Assembly: GCA_014607495.2 (NCBI GenBank)
Contig: CP053165.1
Span: 4,520,906 to 4,584,905 of the forward strand
DNA: 64,000 nt
Reading direction: 5' to 3'
From: Carposina sasakii
Taxonomy: Eukaryota; Arthropoda; Insecta; Lepidoptera; Carposinidae
How positions within the stretch are numbered: the first letter of the stretch is position 1; each line of letters starts with the position of its first letter. Shown one piece after another: positions 38,301 through 53,300 of this stretch. The position numbers and the translations under genes are program-made. The notes beneath the pieces were generated by a model. The model saw nothing but the letters and a program-made list of their open reading frames with translations. It was not told where the DNA came from and did no database searches.

Positions 38301-41300
38301 TACGTGTCCCACCAGCGCAGTCCGTTCCACAAGGCGGAGTTTGAAACGGAGCTTTACCTAAGAAAGTTTCACATAGCCGATGTGACAGACAAACGTATAT
38401 TCGTCTCAGTCATGCACACAGAGTCGCTGGCCAATCTGTACGTGTCGGAGATCAGCAACAACTTCACGCAGTACAACTTCGTCATGATCCTGGAACAGGT
38501 GCTGTGCTATTTCCCGGAAGGCAACTGGAAGGATAGCTGGTTAGAGTAAGTATACCTTTTAAAAATATACCTTTAAAAGACTTATAGACAACTTAAACGT
38601 TAATTTAAAATTAGTCGGGACTGTCCCTCTCTATTCTTAACATAAATGGCCGAGACAAAAAGGGACAGATAGGACAAATTTTAACTAGGACTTCCGGCAT
38701 TCTCTCAGGCGTGGGATCTCTCAAAGTGGCTGTGGGATCTCCTCTATGATAGACGACTATATCTTCTTCTTCAGCCTATTGCAGTTCACTACTGGACGTA
38801 GGCTACCCCCAGGGCACGCCCCAAGGCTTTTGCCACAGGGGGTTTTTCCCATAGTCACCACGCTGGGCAGGCGGGTTGGTAACCGCAGTGTGATTTTGAG
38901 ACTATGTTGTCAGTACGGGAGGCGCTGCTGCCCACCTCCCGGAAACGCTTAATCGCCTCGTACGATACCCACGGGCAGGCAGGGGTGGTACAAACTCTAC
39001 TCTGCCGGCACCACGCGGATAAACGACTATATAAATAAACATTTTTTATTGTACTTATTGTGCAGCCGAAAAAAAGTAGGCAGAACTGCAGGACTACAAC
39101 AACGTTGCCTGCCCTATCGTTTATGTTTGCAACAAATCAGCCCACGGACTTATTTCTGGGAACTCTACACTGCAAATAATATGATATCTGACTCAAATGT
39201 AAACATATGCCTTAAGGCGGAAACACATTTACGTGTCGTGGCGTGTCGTGACTAGCCAGAAGCATATCGGTTTCATACATATAATATTGTCAGGGACATA
39301 TTTGCATGTCGTGTCGTGTCGCAACGCGTTCTGCCGTGGAGCGGTGGTGGGGGTTATGGCGCGACACAACAGGCAAATGTGTTTCTATACCGGCGTGTGG
39401 CTCGTGGCGCGAACATCTAGCGGACACTTTTTTATTTATTATATTTGCACCAAAATGACTGACGATCTTATTGAACTTGTACGTCAACGAAAAGTTATAT
39501 ATGACTCAAAGTGTAAAGAGTACAAGGATCAATTGATCAGAAATGCTGCTTGGGAAGAAATTGCTGAAATTTTGAAAGAACCAGGTTTTTCAGAAGTTTC
39601 ATTGCTAAGAGAAATTGAAGGTCTTCATCAAAATCACTATCCGAATCAGAAGAAAATGTATGTTTGAACACTGCAAAGGTTCGTTAAGTACTGTTCAGAA
39701 TAACGCCAGAGTACGCCACGCCACGACACGTTAATGTGCACACTCACCATCACAACAGAAAGCATCGCGCCACGCCATGACACGTAAATGTGTTTCCGCC
39801 TTAACTTCTTGTGTCTATTATGTTAGGTACTTAATCGAATGACCAATAGTGAACTTCGTATTATGACATCTATTAGTCATGATTGAAACCTTGCATAGTC
39901 ATACTACACAATGTTATGCTTGACTTAGCTTATTATTAGGTAGGTCTAGGTGGTGTATTACGTAGGTACAAACTAGGTACCCTAGGAAACCTAATTAATG
40001 TTGGATATTGGAATCCGTATTATAATATTTCCAGGTTATTAATAGTAATTAGCTTATGTTGTTTGTTCATTTAATTCCTAGAATGTTTATAAAGTAAATT
40101 AAATTAGGGAGCATAAATAAGCCATTTATATGCAGGTGGCTGTAGACTCACTTTCAGCGGCTGCAAGGCTAATTTATACAGGGTGTAACAAAAGGGTATG
40201 TTAAGCGAAAAGCTATGTAAATAGCCCACTATAGAGAACCTATCTACAAAATTTGAGACTCGAAATCACATTTTTATTTTTCATAACATACCCTTTTTGT
40301 TACACGCTGTATACATTTGTATGAAGTGGCACCTTAATACAATTTACTTAATTTACAAATCCGCCTCTGTGTAACTTTATAACTTTTTAATTGTATCAGG
40401 CGTTACTATTCGGAAGTTCAAATTTCAATCAAGGGTTCGCCCACCACCGGGCCCTACACCCTTCGCTCAGCCGAGGGTCAGCGGAGGGTGTAGGGCGAAC
40501 CGTTGATGGAAACTTTATAAATTGTTTTTAGGGACGTCACCGAGGATCCTTTCACCGATCTGTACCGAGTGGAAGGTCTGAAAGGCATCTACATCGCGTC
40601 CAAGGTGGACTCGAAGACGGATGTCAATGACCTCGGGCCGGAGCATCTCGTCTCGCTCATCACCTTCGACCACGGAGTCACGTGGTCTCCTATCAAACCG
40701 CCCACTGAAGATGAGAATGGTGAGTGGTGGTTTTTGTGCCTTTAAATTCTAGACTAGAGCTAGACCATTATGAAGAAACTATCCACAATATTTGAGACAC
40801 GAATAATTTTTTTCTGGATAGTATGGAGACATTTCTAAAAAAACTCAGGAATATTCATACAATACTGAAAGATAAACATGTGATTTTGGTAATTTTTTGT
40901 AAATTGGTTCTCAATTACAATAGGCTATTGACATAACTTTCAGCTTATACCTTTTTATTACACCCTGTATATGATACGTTTGTGTTCCCGAAATGGGGTA
41001 GTCAGGATAACAAAGTATATCCTAAAGCCATGTTTAGCATAGCATGGTCAGATGTAAAAGATCAGTGACAGGTTTGAGAGTACACCCCTGAGTCACATAG
41101 TCGACTTTTAAGATATACGCGGAAGGAGATGCAGCTGATGTATGTGAAGCCCCGCGCCCTGATAACGTAAAAGCAATAGCAAAGCCGCCCCCTTATTACC
41201 TAAGTAGCAAAAGTAAAGCGATAGCGAAAATTGCACGAAAATCGCAGATTGCTTGTCAAATTCGTATTACGTAAAATGAATTTCAAAGGAACTTACGTTC

Positions 41301-44300
41301 ATTAAAGGATGCATTTTCCGCAAAACGCTAGCGACTTTGACCTCCTTTTAGCAAGATAACCTCGAAATTATCTGCGAAATTAAAAATTTAATTAACAGCT
41401 AAAACCGTGAAGACAATTCCTAGGTAACAAGGATATCCATATCCAGAAAACACATAACTACAGTTCAAGTACTTACTACTATGTATATTTATTATTTCTG
41501 TGTGGTATGGTATAGCCACCGGAAAAAGCTATGATTTATCTCTTATTGTTGTATGAAGAATAATTTATCGCATGCACACGATATGTACAAAACCTACATG
41601 GAAAACATCGTTTGAAATTATCTATTTGTTGTACTTTCCTGTGGCTCCATCTGTGAATTGCAGAGTAATTTCATAAATAAATAGATATATTTCTAGATAA
41701 ATGCGAATGCCTGTTATAATTTGTATTAAAATCCGATCACCAGTCGTGTTAGTTAAAATAATATTTTCCATTGTTATAGTATAACTCTCATCATATGTTA
41801 GTGAAGGTTATTATGTAGCATCAAAATGTACATTATTTCCTTCCACACCATTTCCCCGATTGTTCATCGAACCCAACAAACGTAAACATGTTTGTTTTCG
41901 TTTTCAGGTAAACCGCTAAACTGTCACATCGAGAATTCGTGCAGCCTTCATCTCTGTCAGAAGTTCAGCCAACTGTATCCTGTTACGAGGTGTGTTGTTG
42001 TTTGTTTGATAGTTAGCGATAGATTTACATTTGAGAACATGGAGCCTGTTAGAAATGGAGGTCTCGAAAGGATCATTAGGCCTTTCGCATACGGCTTTGT
42101 GATGTCAGCATAGCGATAGTAGTCGGCAGGGCTATTACTTAAGTTGCAAAGCCGAAGTAATGCGACAGGCGCGGGGCAAGAGGGGAGAACGCCTCGCGCT
42201 TGTCCCGCTCACTCATTTTCAAATTTCCGCTCTCACATTGCTTCGGCAAATTAAATACTAGCCTTGCCGATCTTTGCGGTTATGAGTTCTGCACGCGTCT
42301 TAGTATGTAACTATATTGAGATAGAAAAGTGCGGGTCAAGAAGGAAGAAGAAGAAGAAGAAGCATGACACGGCTTACCTTCACATCCGCAAAGATCCGTG
42401 AAGATCCGACTACTGTAGATACGTCGCCGCAGAAACTGACTGGAACTTGGTTTTTCGAATGCCACAAACACTGCAAAGCTTTTTGTAAATACATAAATTT
42501 TTATATGTATATGTCCGCAGATTAACCAGTGCTTATTTTCGAAATTAATAAGTTAATGCTGTACAGAGACGTATTATAAATATGTTTTTGCTTCACTAAT
42601 CTGTCAGCTTAGATCAAAACAAGGTGACTCGACATCAACACTGCAGTCGTGTACCTCACTCAAACGTGAAAATCAATCATACTGTTTACACCAAACATTG
42701 GCAGTTTGTCATTTCCGATGACTAGGAGAAATTCGCTCAAGGTTCGTTAGGACGATTCGTGTTTTTTGATGAATCTTATTTTGGTCAGTCTTAATTGTTT
42801 TTTTAAATGCCCCGTTTACACGTACCAATCGTGAATTATGGCGGAAAATTCTTAAATGATTATTATGATAATGAAAGAGAATCCGGTGTAAATAAAGCCT
42901 ATGAACAGGATTTTATAACTAAGGCATGTAGATTTACCGTATTCTTAGGAAATGTATAGTAAAAAGTCACCTTGATCGTAAAAAAGAAAGTTACTCTCGA
43001 TAAATTGGATATTTTATTGTAAGACAGAGATCTTAATGTGGGGCTAAAGTTAATGTATTGTATTGTTCCTGAATGTCTATTTACATCTCCTCTATAAACT
43101 CTCCATGCGAAGAAAGTCTCAGGAAACAGGAGAATAAAGTTGATGCTCTCTCTATTATGATCAAGTTCTAGAGAAAGACAGCATCAACTTTTTTCCTCTG
43201 ATAGGCTATCTGACGTTTGAAAAATCGGCACTTAATGCCATGTATTTATCGGGTCGTTAGAGGTAAATTACAATATCATGTTATACTTCAAATACGAGAA
43301 CAAAGGAAAATAATTTGACCTGAAAACAGCTTGTCACATGACATCGATGATTCAGTCAGTAGATACACACACTCAGTCAAGATTATTTATCGTTAAATAC
43401 ATCAACTTCATACTGTTAACAAAATCTAGAGCAAACATAGCCACGATTAACCGATCCATCCGAACTTTGTCTAATTTAGGTACCCATGATTTTCTTTGAC
43501 ATTTGTCCCCGCTATTTGTGCCGGCAGAGTAGAGTTTGTACCACCCCATGACTGCCCGTGGGTATCGTACGAGGCGATTAAGGGTTTCCGGGAGGTGGGC
43601 AGCAGCGCCTCCCGTGCTGACAATATAGTCCAAAAATCGGACTGCGGTCACCAACCCGCCTGCGCAGCGTGGTGATTATGGGCAAAAACCCCCCATGGCT
43701 TGTGGCGTGCCCTGGGGGAGGCCTACGTCCAGCAGTGGACTGCAATAGGCTGAAGAATAAGATGCTAAAAATGGCTGTGGGATGACCGAGTCGCAGTGAA
43801 TTCCTACTAGATATTTCTCGATTTTAATAAGTGTTTTTTTTTGCAAAATCTCTATGATTATAAAAATATTTCATCTTTCAAATTTTCTGTCATGAAATAA
43901 CACATTTTTACACTATATAATAATAGTTTGATTGTCGACAAGTACCTACTCACATTATTTTGAAGGTCGTCGGCTCAAGGATGACTAATGTATATTTGTA
44001 TTCCATATATGTCAGTTGTTGTGATATTTAAATTTCGGTTTTTTGCATGCAGATTTCCTTTGTGTTCTGACAGTAAATTGTTGTTCAACTTTTTGGTAAC
44101 TAAACTTTATCCTGAGTCCTGTGTGAGCTATTATGATTTTATCCAAAAAAATCCTTAAAAAGTTTAATAGATGTCAAATTCCATATGATTTATTAATCTA
44201 TCTAAAAAAGCATGCATATTATTTTGAATATGTCCACCAAATATAGAACAAGAACTGCCATAGGGGGTTTTTGCCCATAGTCACCCACCACACTGCAGCG

Positions 44301-47300
44301 CTGGGCAGGCGGGTTGGTGACTGCAGTCTGATTTTGGACTATGTTGTCAGCACGGGAGGCGCTGCTGCCCATCCTCCCGTAAATCCCTTAATCGCCACGT
44401 CTCGCCACGATACCCACGTCTCTACCTATCCATAGATAATTGTGTCTGCCTCTCCGTAAATAATAATAATATAATTGTGTAACATAATTACGTTACGGCA
44501 TACATACATACTTAGTTTAACATTCGACACAATAAGTTCCTATCAGTATTGATATTTATTTGAACTAATTCCAAGTCAGTACTTGAACGATAAGAGGTCG
44601 ACAGCTTATCATTAATAGATTATATAAACTTCTATCACACTCAACCTTTGAAAATTAACACTTATTAAGTAGGCGGTTATGATTTGTAATACTTTAGTTT
44701 TGCTTATAAAACAAAAACTATATGTACCTACTAAAAGAATTGTCCGCTCAGTGATAAAATGTTATGTTACGTTAGGGACACCTGCTTCTTGGCTTATGAA
44801 GATTAATTATTTCTGTTTGGTGTTCTAAATAAAATAAATAAAATAAAAATAAATTTATTTGGTAGAAAACGCATCGTGAAAATTATTTCCTTATTAAGTC
44901 ATGCCTACTCTCAATATTTATCGAATTCAAATAGGTAATTGACTATAGGAGCACTAAACTCTAGTTCACAAAATTGTCCCTATGTAATATTGTAGCGACA
45001 CTGTCGTTCTTGACGTTATAAGTTGCATGTAAACGATTGTAGTTACCAAGTCCTGCGGCTTTATAGATAACTCGGTAGGTGCCAATCAGAATATCTGACC
45101 GCTTGTACACTTATCAATAGATGTCTGAACCTACTAATCAAATTAAACTTGACATACAACGAGGTCAACAATTCGATTGGCTATTACCGAATTGTTGGGA
45201 TACCGCGTTGATATGTAAAGTACGTTTCACCAAGTAGGTTCTTTCAATGATATCATTAGTTACTATGTGCATGACTGCATATTTGTGTTGCTGAATACAA
45301 AAAAATGTCAGTTCAGAAAACAGGCATAGGGGTTATTATACGAGTATGAAACGGAAACTAACTTTACGGCGTTGTCGATCTATTTCCTGTTGAATGTTTT
45401 TTAACAATGAAGATTTAAAAAATATCTGGGAATTCCTATAATTTCTAGTTGTTGATTATGGTAGAAATGCATGTTAATGGCCAATTTGCTCCGATTTTAT
45501 TAATAGAGAAATTTCATAGGCAACGCATAGACAAGAGCATTTTTAGCTATAGAAGAAATTTCTGTCAGCAACTGGTCAGCAAAACGGTTAGGATAGTTTG
45601 GGTTACTTATTTTTATATGCGATTTGATTTATTACTTTGCAAATAAAAATATATAACTAACATTAAGAAGGTGAGGTTAATTGATGTGTAAATTGTTTGC
45701 AGCGCACCAGGACTGGTCTCAACTGATTTCAGGTAAAGAGGGTTTTGTAGGCCTTGCCATTTTGCTGCCTTATCGTGCTAACTACAGACAAAAAAGTCTT
45801 TGAGAGTCTGGGAGTGCCTTTACATTGTCGGGTCACGAATAGATGTATTATGGATACCGCTTCTTATATGCTGTCCTGGGAGTGAAATCGTATAATACTA
45901 CAGCTGCTTCTCTTCCCGGGCATACTGTATAAGTCAGTAGAGGGACAAGAGGGTATTGGTGTTTTGTAGGCGATGGGCTGACCACCTGTCACTACTAACA
46001 GAACTTGTACAATTGTACATCTCAACTATACCCTCAAAATTGGCCAGAAGTGGCACCATGTGGTCCTATCGTTCCTTGGTGCTCTGCTTACCCCGTAAGG
46101 GATAAAGGCGTGATTATATATATAATATGTATGGATACCGCACTCTTAAATACCTATTGGAAGTAAATACTTAAAAGGAAGATGGTAGGTGCTAATTATC
46201 TCTGCCTTCGCTGATCCGAGGCTTCACTACAATACATCAGCTGAATTTCGTTCCGGGCATACTCTCAGACGAGGTGTGACGGCATATTTGTACCTTCCAA
46301 GCATGATAATTTTCGTTTTTTTTTTACATTAATTTGGTGTGAACATAAAATTCCATTTATAATATAAGTAATTCATAGAATTCTATAAAAACGGCAGTAG
46401 TTTAAAAATTTTGACGAATATTCAAAAACCTGTATCCCCACCAGGTTCACCTGTAATACAAAGCTCTACTTAACTTATACAAGCAAATTTTTTGTTGGAA
46501 TAGAACTAGGGATAGCATGTTGTTGCACTACTAACAAAAGCACGGCAGTGTTTCAGCCAAGTCGAGCTAAAAGGCGGCAAGTCCGTACCGTCCTTTTCTC
46601 GAAACAGTTTAGTCCTTTTTCAACGCCCCAATAACTTCGTTGTGGATAAAATAAATTTTATATATATAATGACGAACTTGTTTACGAACGTTTTTTACCA
46701 GTAGCCCTTTCGGATGTCGCGTGGGTTTGTGTAGCTTCAATTCCATTATTTTTGGTAAGCTTCATAGTATATTTTGTCCCTAAAACATGAGATAGTGTTA
46801 AGGTTTTATTTATTTGCTAACAAAAATATTTGTGTATATTACTTTCTTATTTTTGTTTTTTGGAATATTGTGGTTTTTTTTCAGGATTACAAGTTTTCAT
46901 GTATGTTTGTTTATTTTTTGAGTTTTAATTATGTAATTGCATTTGTAAGTACAATCATCATCAGCCTATTGCAGTCCACTGCTGGACGTAGGCCTCCTCC
47001 AGGGCACACCACAAGACTGCCGTGGGGGTATTTGCCCATAGTCACCACGCTGGGCAGGCGGGTTGGTGACCGCAGTTTGTATTTTGGACTATGTTGTCAA
47101 CACGGGAGGTGCTGCTGTCCCACCTCCCGGAAACCCTAATCGCCTCGTACGATACTCACGGGCAGACATGGGGTGGTACGAATTCTACTCTGCCGGCACC
47201 ACGGTCGGCCAGTTGGCCGTTACAATATGTTGTAGTTACAATACAGATGGGAAATACAATTCATGTGTACCTACATAGCTATTATAATCACAGAAAAATG

Positions 47301-50300
47301 GTTTAATAACCATATCGCATCTGGGTAAATGATTTCATGATTGTCTATTTTAGCTAAATTATTTGGAATCATTATGATTACAAGGATACCTCAGTGATTT
47401 CTTAGTGAAGTTCTCAGGCGATAGCTGGAAATTTGTAACAGATCTTTTACATCTGGCTAAACGTGGCTGTAAAATCTCCTTCGTGTACCTCCAGTTCTGG
47501 TAACCCCATTTTGAGAAACATACATACGGCTGTTATAGCAAAGGTTTTCTCCTCAGAACTGCAAGTATTATGAGTTCGAAGTCAGCCCCAGGCATCATAA
47601 TGGCGACGGGTGTGATGGGCAAATCCCTCAAGGGTATACCCGGAGTATACCTCAGTCGAGACGCCGGTCTGACCTGGAAGAGGATACTCAAAGACTACTA
47701 TTTCTTCAATTATGGCGACCATGGCGGCGTATTGGTTGCCGTGAAGTACTTCAAATCGTTTGGCGAAACGCGAAAGATACTTTATTCTACCAACGAAGGA
47801 ATCGATTGGAATAGTTACGAGTAAGAATATTTTTTGTACTAATCCCGAATAATTTCATAAATTGGAAAGTAACTTTGTTAGTTTGTTACTTCTTCACGCT
47901 TTATTTGCTCAAAAGATTGATTGACACCAATCTTTTTAAATTTTTGCATACATAGTAGTGTTGGGAGTACGGAGTAGGACATAGGATACATTCGTGGTCC
48001 GCGGAATCCGCTGTGGACGCGGTTAAAGTCGCGGGCAATAGCAAGTTGTGTATAATGTAGCTTATACATTTGCCATCTTCCCGTCTAGCACCTTCGGTAC
48101 AAGACTTATGTGTTGTAATGTTTGTGAATCTTTACAGATTCACCGCTGACGATCTCCGAATATATGGTCTAATGACCGAGCCCGGTGAAAACACAACCAC
48201 ATTCACGATGTTCGGTTCAGCCAACCAGCAACACCAATGGATCATCATCACCATAGACTTACAGAACGCCTTCGAACGAAACTGCACGAAAGACGACTAC
48301 AAATTCTGGTCCCCATCCCCTCCAAATTCGACAGTCACTTGCGTTCTAGGCACAAGAGACACGTTTCAGCGTAGAATCGCACATGCGAACTGTTACAACG
48401 GCATTACTTACGAACGTCCGGTGAAGAAAGAGATTTGTCAATGCGGCAGGCGTGATTTCGAATGTGACTACGGCTTTATGCTTGTCGGTAGAGATTGTGT
48501 GCGTAATCAGTCGGTTAAACACGATCCTTACAAAATACCCTCGGATTGTCGGCCCGGCCATTTCTATGAACGGACTAAAGGATACAGGAAAATTGATGGG
48601 GATTCCTGTAGAAACTCCGGTTATATTGCCTATGCTCCAGAACAAATTCCATGCCCGTTAGAAGAGCCTACAGAATTTATCTTAGTGGCACTTAGAGATA
48701 AAATCGCTCGAATCGATTTGTCCGATAACTCGACTATGTATCCAGTAACTGACCAGAAGAATATTGTAGCTATTGAGTTCGACATGAAGAACAACTGCAT
48801 ATACTGGGCCGATATTGACCAGGATAAGATTAGTCGTCAGTGTTTCGATAATGCAACGTCTCAGGAAATAGTCGTCGATACAGACTTGGCCAGTATCGAA
48901 GGTATGGCTTTGGACTGGATTTCGAATGTGCTGTTCTTCGTTGATGGCATGCGACAGAAGATAGAGGCTGTTCGAACGGATTTGTCGAACGAAGGACGTA
49001 TGAGGGTCACTATTCTGGATTCGAAAGTGTTGTCGAAACCGAGAGGCATTGCCGTTCATCCTAAAGCAGGGTACCTATTCTGGACGGACTGGGACAAGAT
49101 GAATCCTTCAGTGTCTCGATCGAATTTAGACGGTAAGAATGTTAAGAAGCTTTTTGGGAAACCAAAAGTGCACTGGCCCAATGGTATAACAGTGGATCAA
49201 ATGGCGGAAAGAATTTACTGGGTGGACGCGAAAGAGGATTACATAGCCAGTTCAGATTTGGATGGACAGTCGTTTAGGAAGATTTTGTGGAACGATGAAA
49301 GGTTGACGCATCCGTTTGCAGTTGCTGTTTTAAAAGACAAAATGTACTGGGACGATTGGAAGGCCAAGTCTGTGTTTATAGCGGACAAAGACACCGGTTT
49401 TGACGTCGTGACGATCAAGAATTCGTTTTCTGGGTTGATGGATTTGAAAGTTTTCGCGCATTTCGTGCAATATGGCAGTAATCCGTGTTCGTATAAGAAC
49501 ACGAGCTGTGACGCTCTATGCTTGGGCGGTCCAGGGAATACGTTCAGCTGTCTATGCCCCGACGGGTTTACCAGAGTGAATGGAAAGTGCCTTTGTCCCA
49601 ATGGTTTGGAACCGACAGTTAATATGACCTGCCCTAAGAAGCCGGGAGATGCTTGCGGTGAGGTAAGTTGTCTTAAAAATAATTTCACCTTATGTAATGC
49701 TTATAAGCTCTTCAATATTGTAAGTTAGAGAGATATATGCTCAACCTCTATGGAAACCTTTCTGGATATTTCTAAAATATATATGTCAGGGATGGCGAAC
49801 TAATGGCATGACATAATTTTTTGGGCACGACACTGTTTACAAAATTCATTACGCATTAACAACAAACTGAATTAAGCATGTCTATGATAAAAAGTGGCAC
49901 GTTGATGCATAAAGGTTCGGCTACCCTCCTATATGTATAAATATAATAGTAGTTATATAGTAATGTGTTTATTCATTAGGATCAATTCACATGCAAGAAT
50001 GGCATGTGCATCCTATCCAAATGGCGTTGCGACGGCAACAACGACTGTGGTGACCTCTCAGACGAAGATGGCTGCCATTGCGCCCCCCCAATGATACCGT
50101 GCGATAACACCCAGTGCTATTTACCGCAGTTCAAATGCGACGGCGATATCGATTGCGCCGACCGAAGCGACGAAAAAGGTTAGTATCGATGTTCGAAAAT
50201 GGAATCGATTGTTATTTGCATGTACGATCGCCGTCATTTTTAGTCAATGAACAATAAAAAGCTGCATATCATTACGTATAGGTAAAATAATTAAACCAAC

Positions 50301-53300
50301 CTAAAGACAAAGCAACATCTCTCCTCTGAAAACACAAACATACATAATAAAATAATGTCTAGTTTGAGTAAATTGTGCCTATTAGAAATTGTTTGTTCAT
50401 GGCGCCGGCGGTATTGTGACAATTGACAGCAATTTGACAAAATATGAACCTGACGAATTTGGATCGGACATATCGATATAATGTCGATTGTGTGTTTATC
50501 GAATGTTGTTTTCTAGATCTGATTGAAGAAGATCCGCCCATTCCTTGTGATTTGCTATGTTACTTACCGCAATGGCGGTGCGATGGCGAATACGATTGTC
50601 ACGATAAGAGCGATGAGAGAGGTTCGTATCGATTTAGTGATCGATTGGCACGTCGTTTCTCTTGTGTTTTTATTATTTCTGCGAGCACAAGTTTGCTTCC
50701 ACTCTTTGGTAGAGTACGTTTCACCGTATAGTTCGGATGGATGATGGTGCTAGTTACTATGTGTATGACTATTTTCTGTTTCACTGCAAACAAAAAAATA
50801 TCAGTTCCGAAATCAGGCATAAGAACAAGACTATGAAACAGACTATAGTGCCATCTAGTGTTTGTAATGAGAAGTGAAGTGCATGACGTTGACTGGGTTT
50901 CGACAGGCTGAGTGTACTGCGTTGTATAGTAGTAGTTCTGCACATGTTTATTATGTATTTAATGTTTCTAGCAAACTGGGCAGACGATGTACTTATCTGT
51001 CGTACGAGGTGATCGTCGTCTGCGCAGGTCGTTTTATAGATTCCGATCCTGGTTTTAGTTATTAGCACATTTGCTTTATAAGCATATTTTTACACCATTT
51101 TTTTATGGTTCTTTAGAAATGTTTTTCTAGTGCTTTTATGAATGAATCACACTGATATGTACTTATAACAATTGTGTTCAAGAATTAATGCCAAACCAAT
51201 TTAATGTTTTTTTTTACAAAAATAATGGAATAGCTTATGCTACCTTACTAATATAAGTACTGAAAATATTACACTAGACTGCTTATATTGTACTGAAAAT
51301 GTTTGTTGTCACTAAAGAGACAATGTAGATATAAATATAATTATCAGGATACTTGAGCAATAAACAATTTAACGAGCGACGGCGAAGTTCGCAAAGTTAT
51401 CGAAACATTTCCACCAATACCGGTTAGACTTGATTATCAAGGGTACGCCCACCACCGGGCCCTACACCCTCCGCTGACCCTCGGATCAGGGAACATTTGA
51501 ATAGTAACGCCTGATACAATTAAAAACTTGATGTAATCATTAAATGAATTCCCCAGATTGCGGGCCGCATAACTGTACGGAAACTCAGTTCTCATGCAAG
51601 AACGGACTCTGCATCGACAAGAAATGGATGTGTGACGGCGAAGACGACTGTCGAGATAACAGTGATGAACTAAACTGCCCTGTAAGTTCGCAATAATTTA
51701 TTTAAAGCAAAAAACCCGCACCCTTATTATGTAACTTGCAGTAGCAGAGCCGAAGCAATGCGATAGCGGACATTATGAATATATGAGTATGTGGGGCGAG
51801 GTGCGGGGCGCGGGGCGACGCCAAGCGCACTCTCAATTTTCTCTATTGCTCTGCTTCGGCTTTGCTATTGCAAATTAGGTTATCAGGCCGACTGCGTAAA
51901 AAATTTGACCCAGTGTCACTCACGACTAAGTCAAATCTAATAATACCTCTCAGGCTCAAATGCGACAAGCCGTTTAGGTTCAACAGCGTGCCAAAGAAAT
52001 ATATGTACATACAAACCATGGAGAAGAAATAAAAGACGAGTAGCGGCTAAGTATATTTTCATACAAAAATTGTGTGCCGCGGAGCGGGGGTGAAGTATGG
52101 GACGAGGGGAGCATTGAACACTGTAGCCCTGCCCATTTACATAGAAACCACCTTGTAGTGACTAGTCAAACTACTTGCTCATTATTAATATGGTTCAAGA
52201 TTGCTCATCGCTAGATGGCAATATTATACATACTACCTTTTAGAAAAAAGGTACCCTGATAAAAGCGTCTTTGTAATTTTAATACGGTTACATTTCGAAA
52301 CACAAGCGTGTGGTTACAGCTACTGCGTTACACTGGCGCTGAAGCTCCGCCCCTATCTAGACGTCATGGCCTCACGATTGCCACACGACTCACTTCATAG
52401 TCCCACCTCCTCTTTTATACCTTCTTTATGATACAAACATACACTCGAAAAACATAACCGTCCTTTACTTTCTTATTTTTCTAATAAGATAATAACATAG
52501 AAATACAAATCCCAGTCAGTAATGTATATTTATATTGTTTCTATTTATATTGTGTCTATTTAGGCACCGCCAAGACGTCCCTTTATAATGGCGTGCCAAT
52601 CCAGCGGGTTTACATGCGGGAACGGGACGGATGCACTCTGCATACCCAACTCGTGGGTGTGCGACGGAGACAACGACTGTCCTAACGGCGAAGACGAGAC
52701 GAGGGAACGGTGTATGAACTCCACTTGTATCACTCCCGATATGTTCCGATGTGACAATGGGAAGTGTATTCCGAAAAGCTGGGTAAGTGGTTTCTTTAAT
52801 ATATAGTTTTATTATATGTCATCATTAAGGACTAGACGAACCTATATAGACCAAATTGGGGATGTGTTAAAAAAAGGGTCAAGAGCACCCGAAACCGACG
52901 AGCATGTATGAAGAATTTAATGAATGTGGATGAGGCGAAAGAGGTATATTTGGAACGTCCTAAATGGAGATCTGTAGTCTCTGCCTACCCCTATGGGATA
53001 TAGGCGTGCTTAGGACTAACATAATAACCATCATTAGGTATGCGATGGAGGCAACGATTGCGGCGACACAGAAGCGTCAGATGAAAAGAACTGTACCAGT
53101 ACGGGTCATTCCAAGCTGCTCCCTCGACCGACGACCAGCAAAGCCTTCGAGTTTCCAAAGAGTTTGAACTCAACTTGCCTGGATTGGATGTTTAAGTGCG
53201 CCAGTGGAAATTGCCTGCCTTATTGGTGAGTAAAATACTATAGTGAATCAAGACTGATATTACATTATAGTGTATATGATATGGTGATATTCGTTCGGTA

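Larger units (their letters stand above)
41990..47556. other. SORL1 intron 7 (5.6 kb), repeat-rich
   Basis: Holds foldback family D at 42130-42262, family F copies at 43518-43760 (minus), 44260-44430 and 46957-47205, family E at 45220-45360, family I at 45860-46130 and family G fragments near 46205 and 47405. No exon was recognised between them. Confidence 0.6.
30065..48672 (+). other. SORL1 exons 2-9a: VPS10P beta-propeller and 10CC
   Basis: Starts [20 protein letters not shown] and ends about ...[10 protein letters not shown] in exon 9. Asp-box-like turns are visible: [41 protein letters not shown] and STNEGIDW. Cysteines typical of the 10CC follow ([54 protein letters not shown]). Long introns 4 (31890-38282) and 7 (41990-47556) are filled with repeats. 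Confidence 0.9.

Noticed and set aside
47063..47306. Protein-coding frames over the GC-rich block near 47.1 kb
   Set aside because: The same block recurs at five other sites as dispersed repeat family F; the frames are not conserved between copies.
48682..49688. Minus-strand frames of 125 and 149 codons opposite SORL1 exon 9
   Set aside because: They are antisense shadows of the long coding exon, with no start context or domain of their own.
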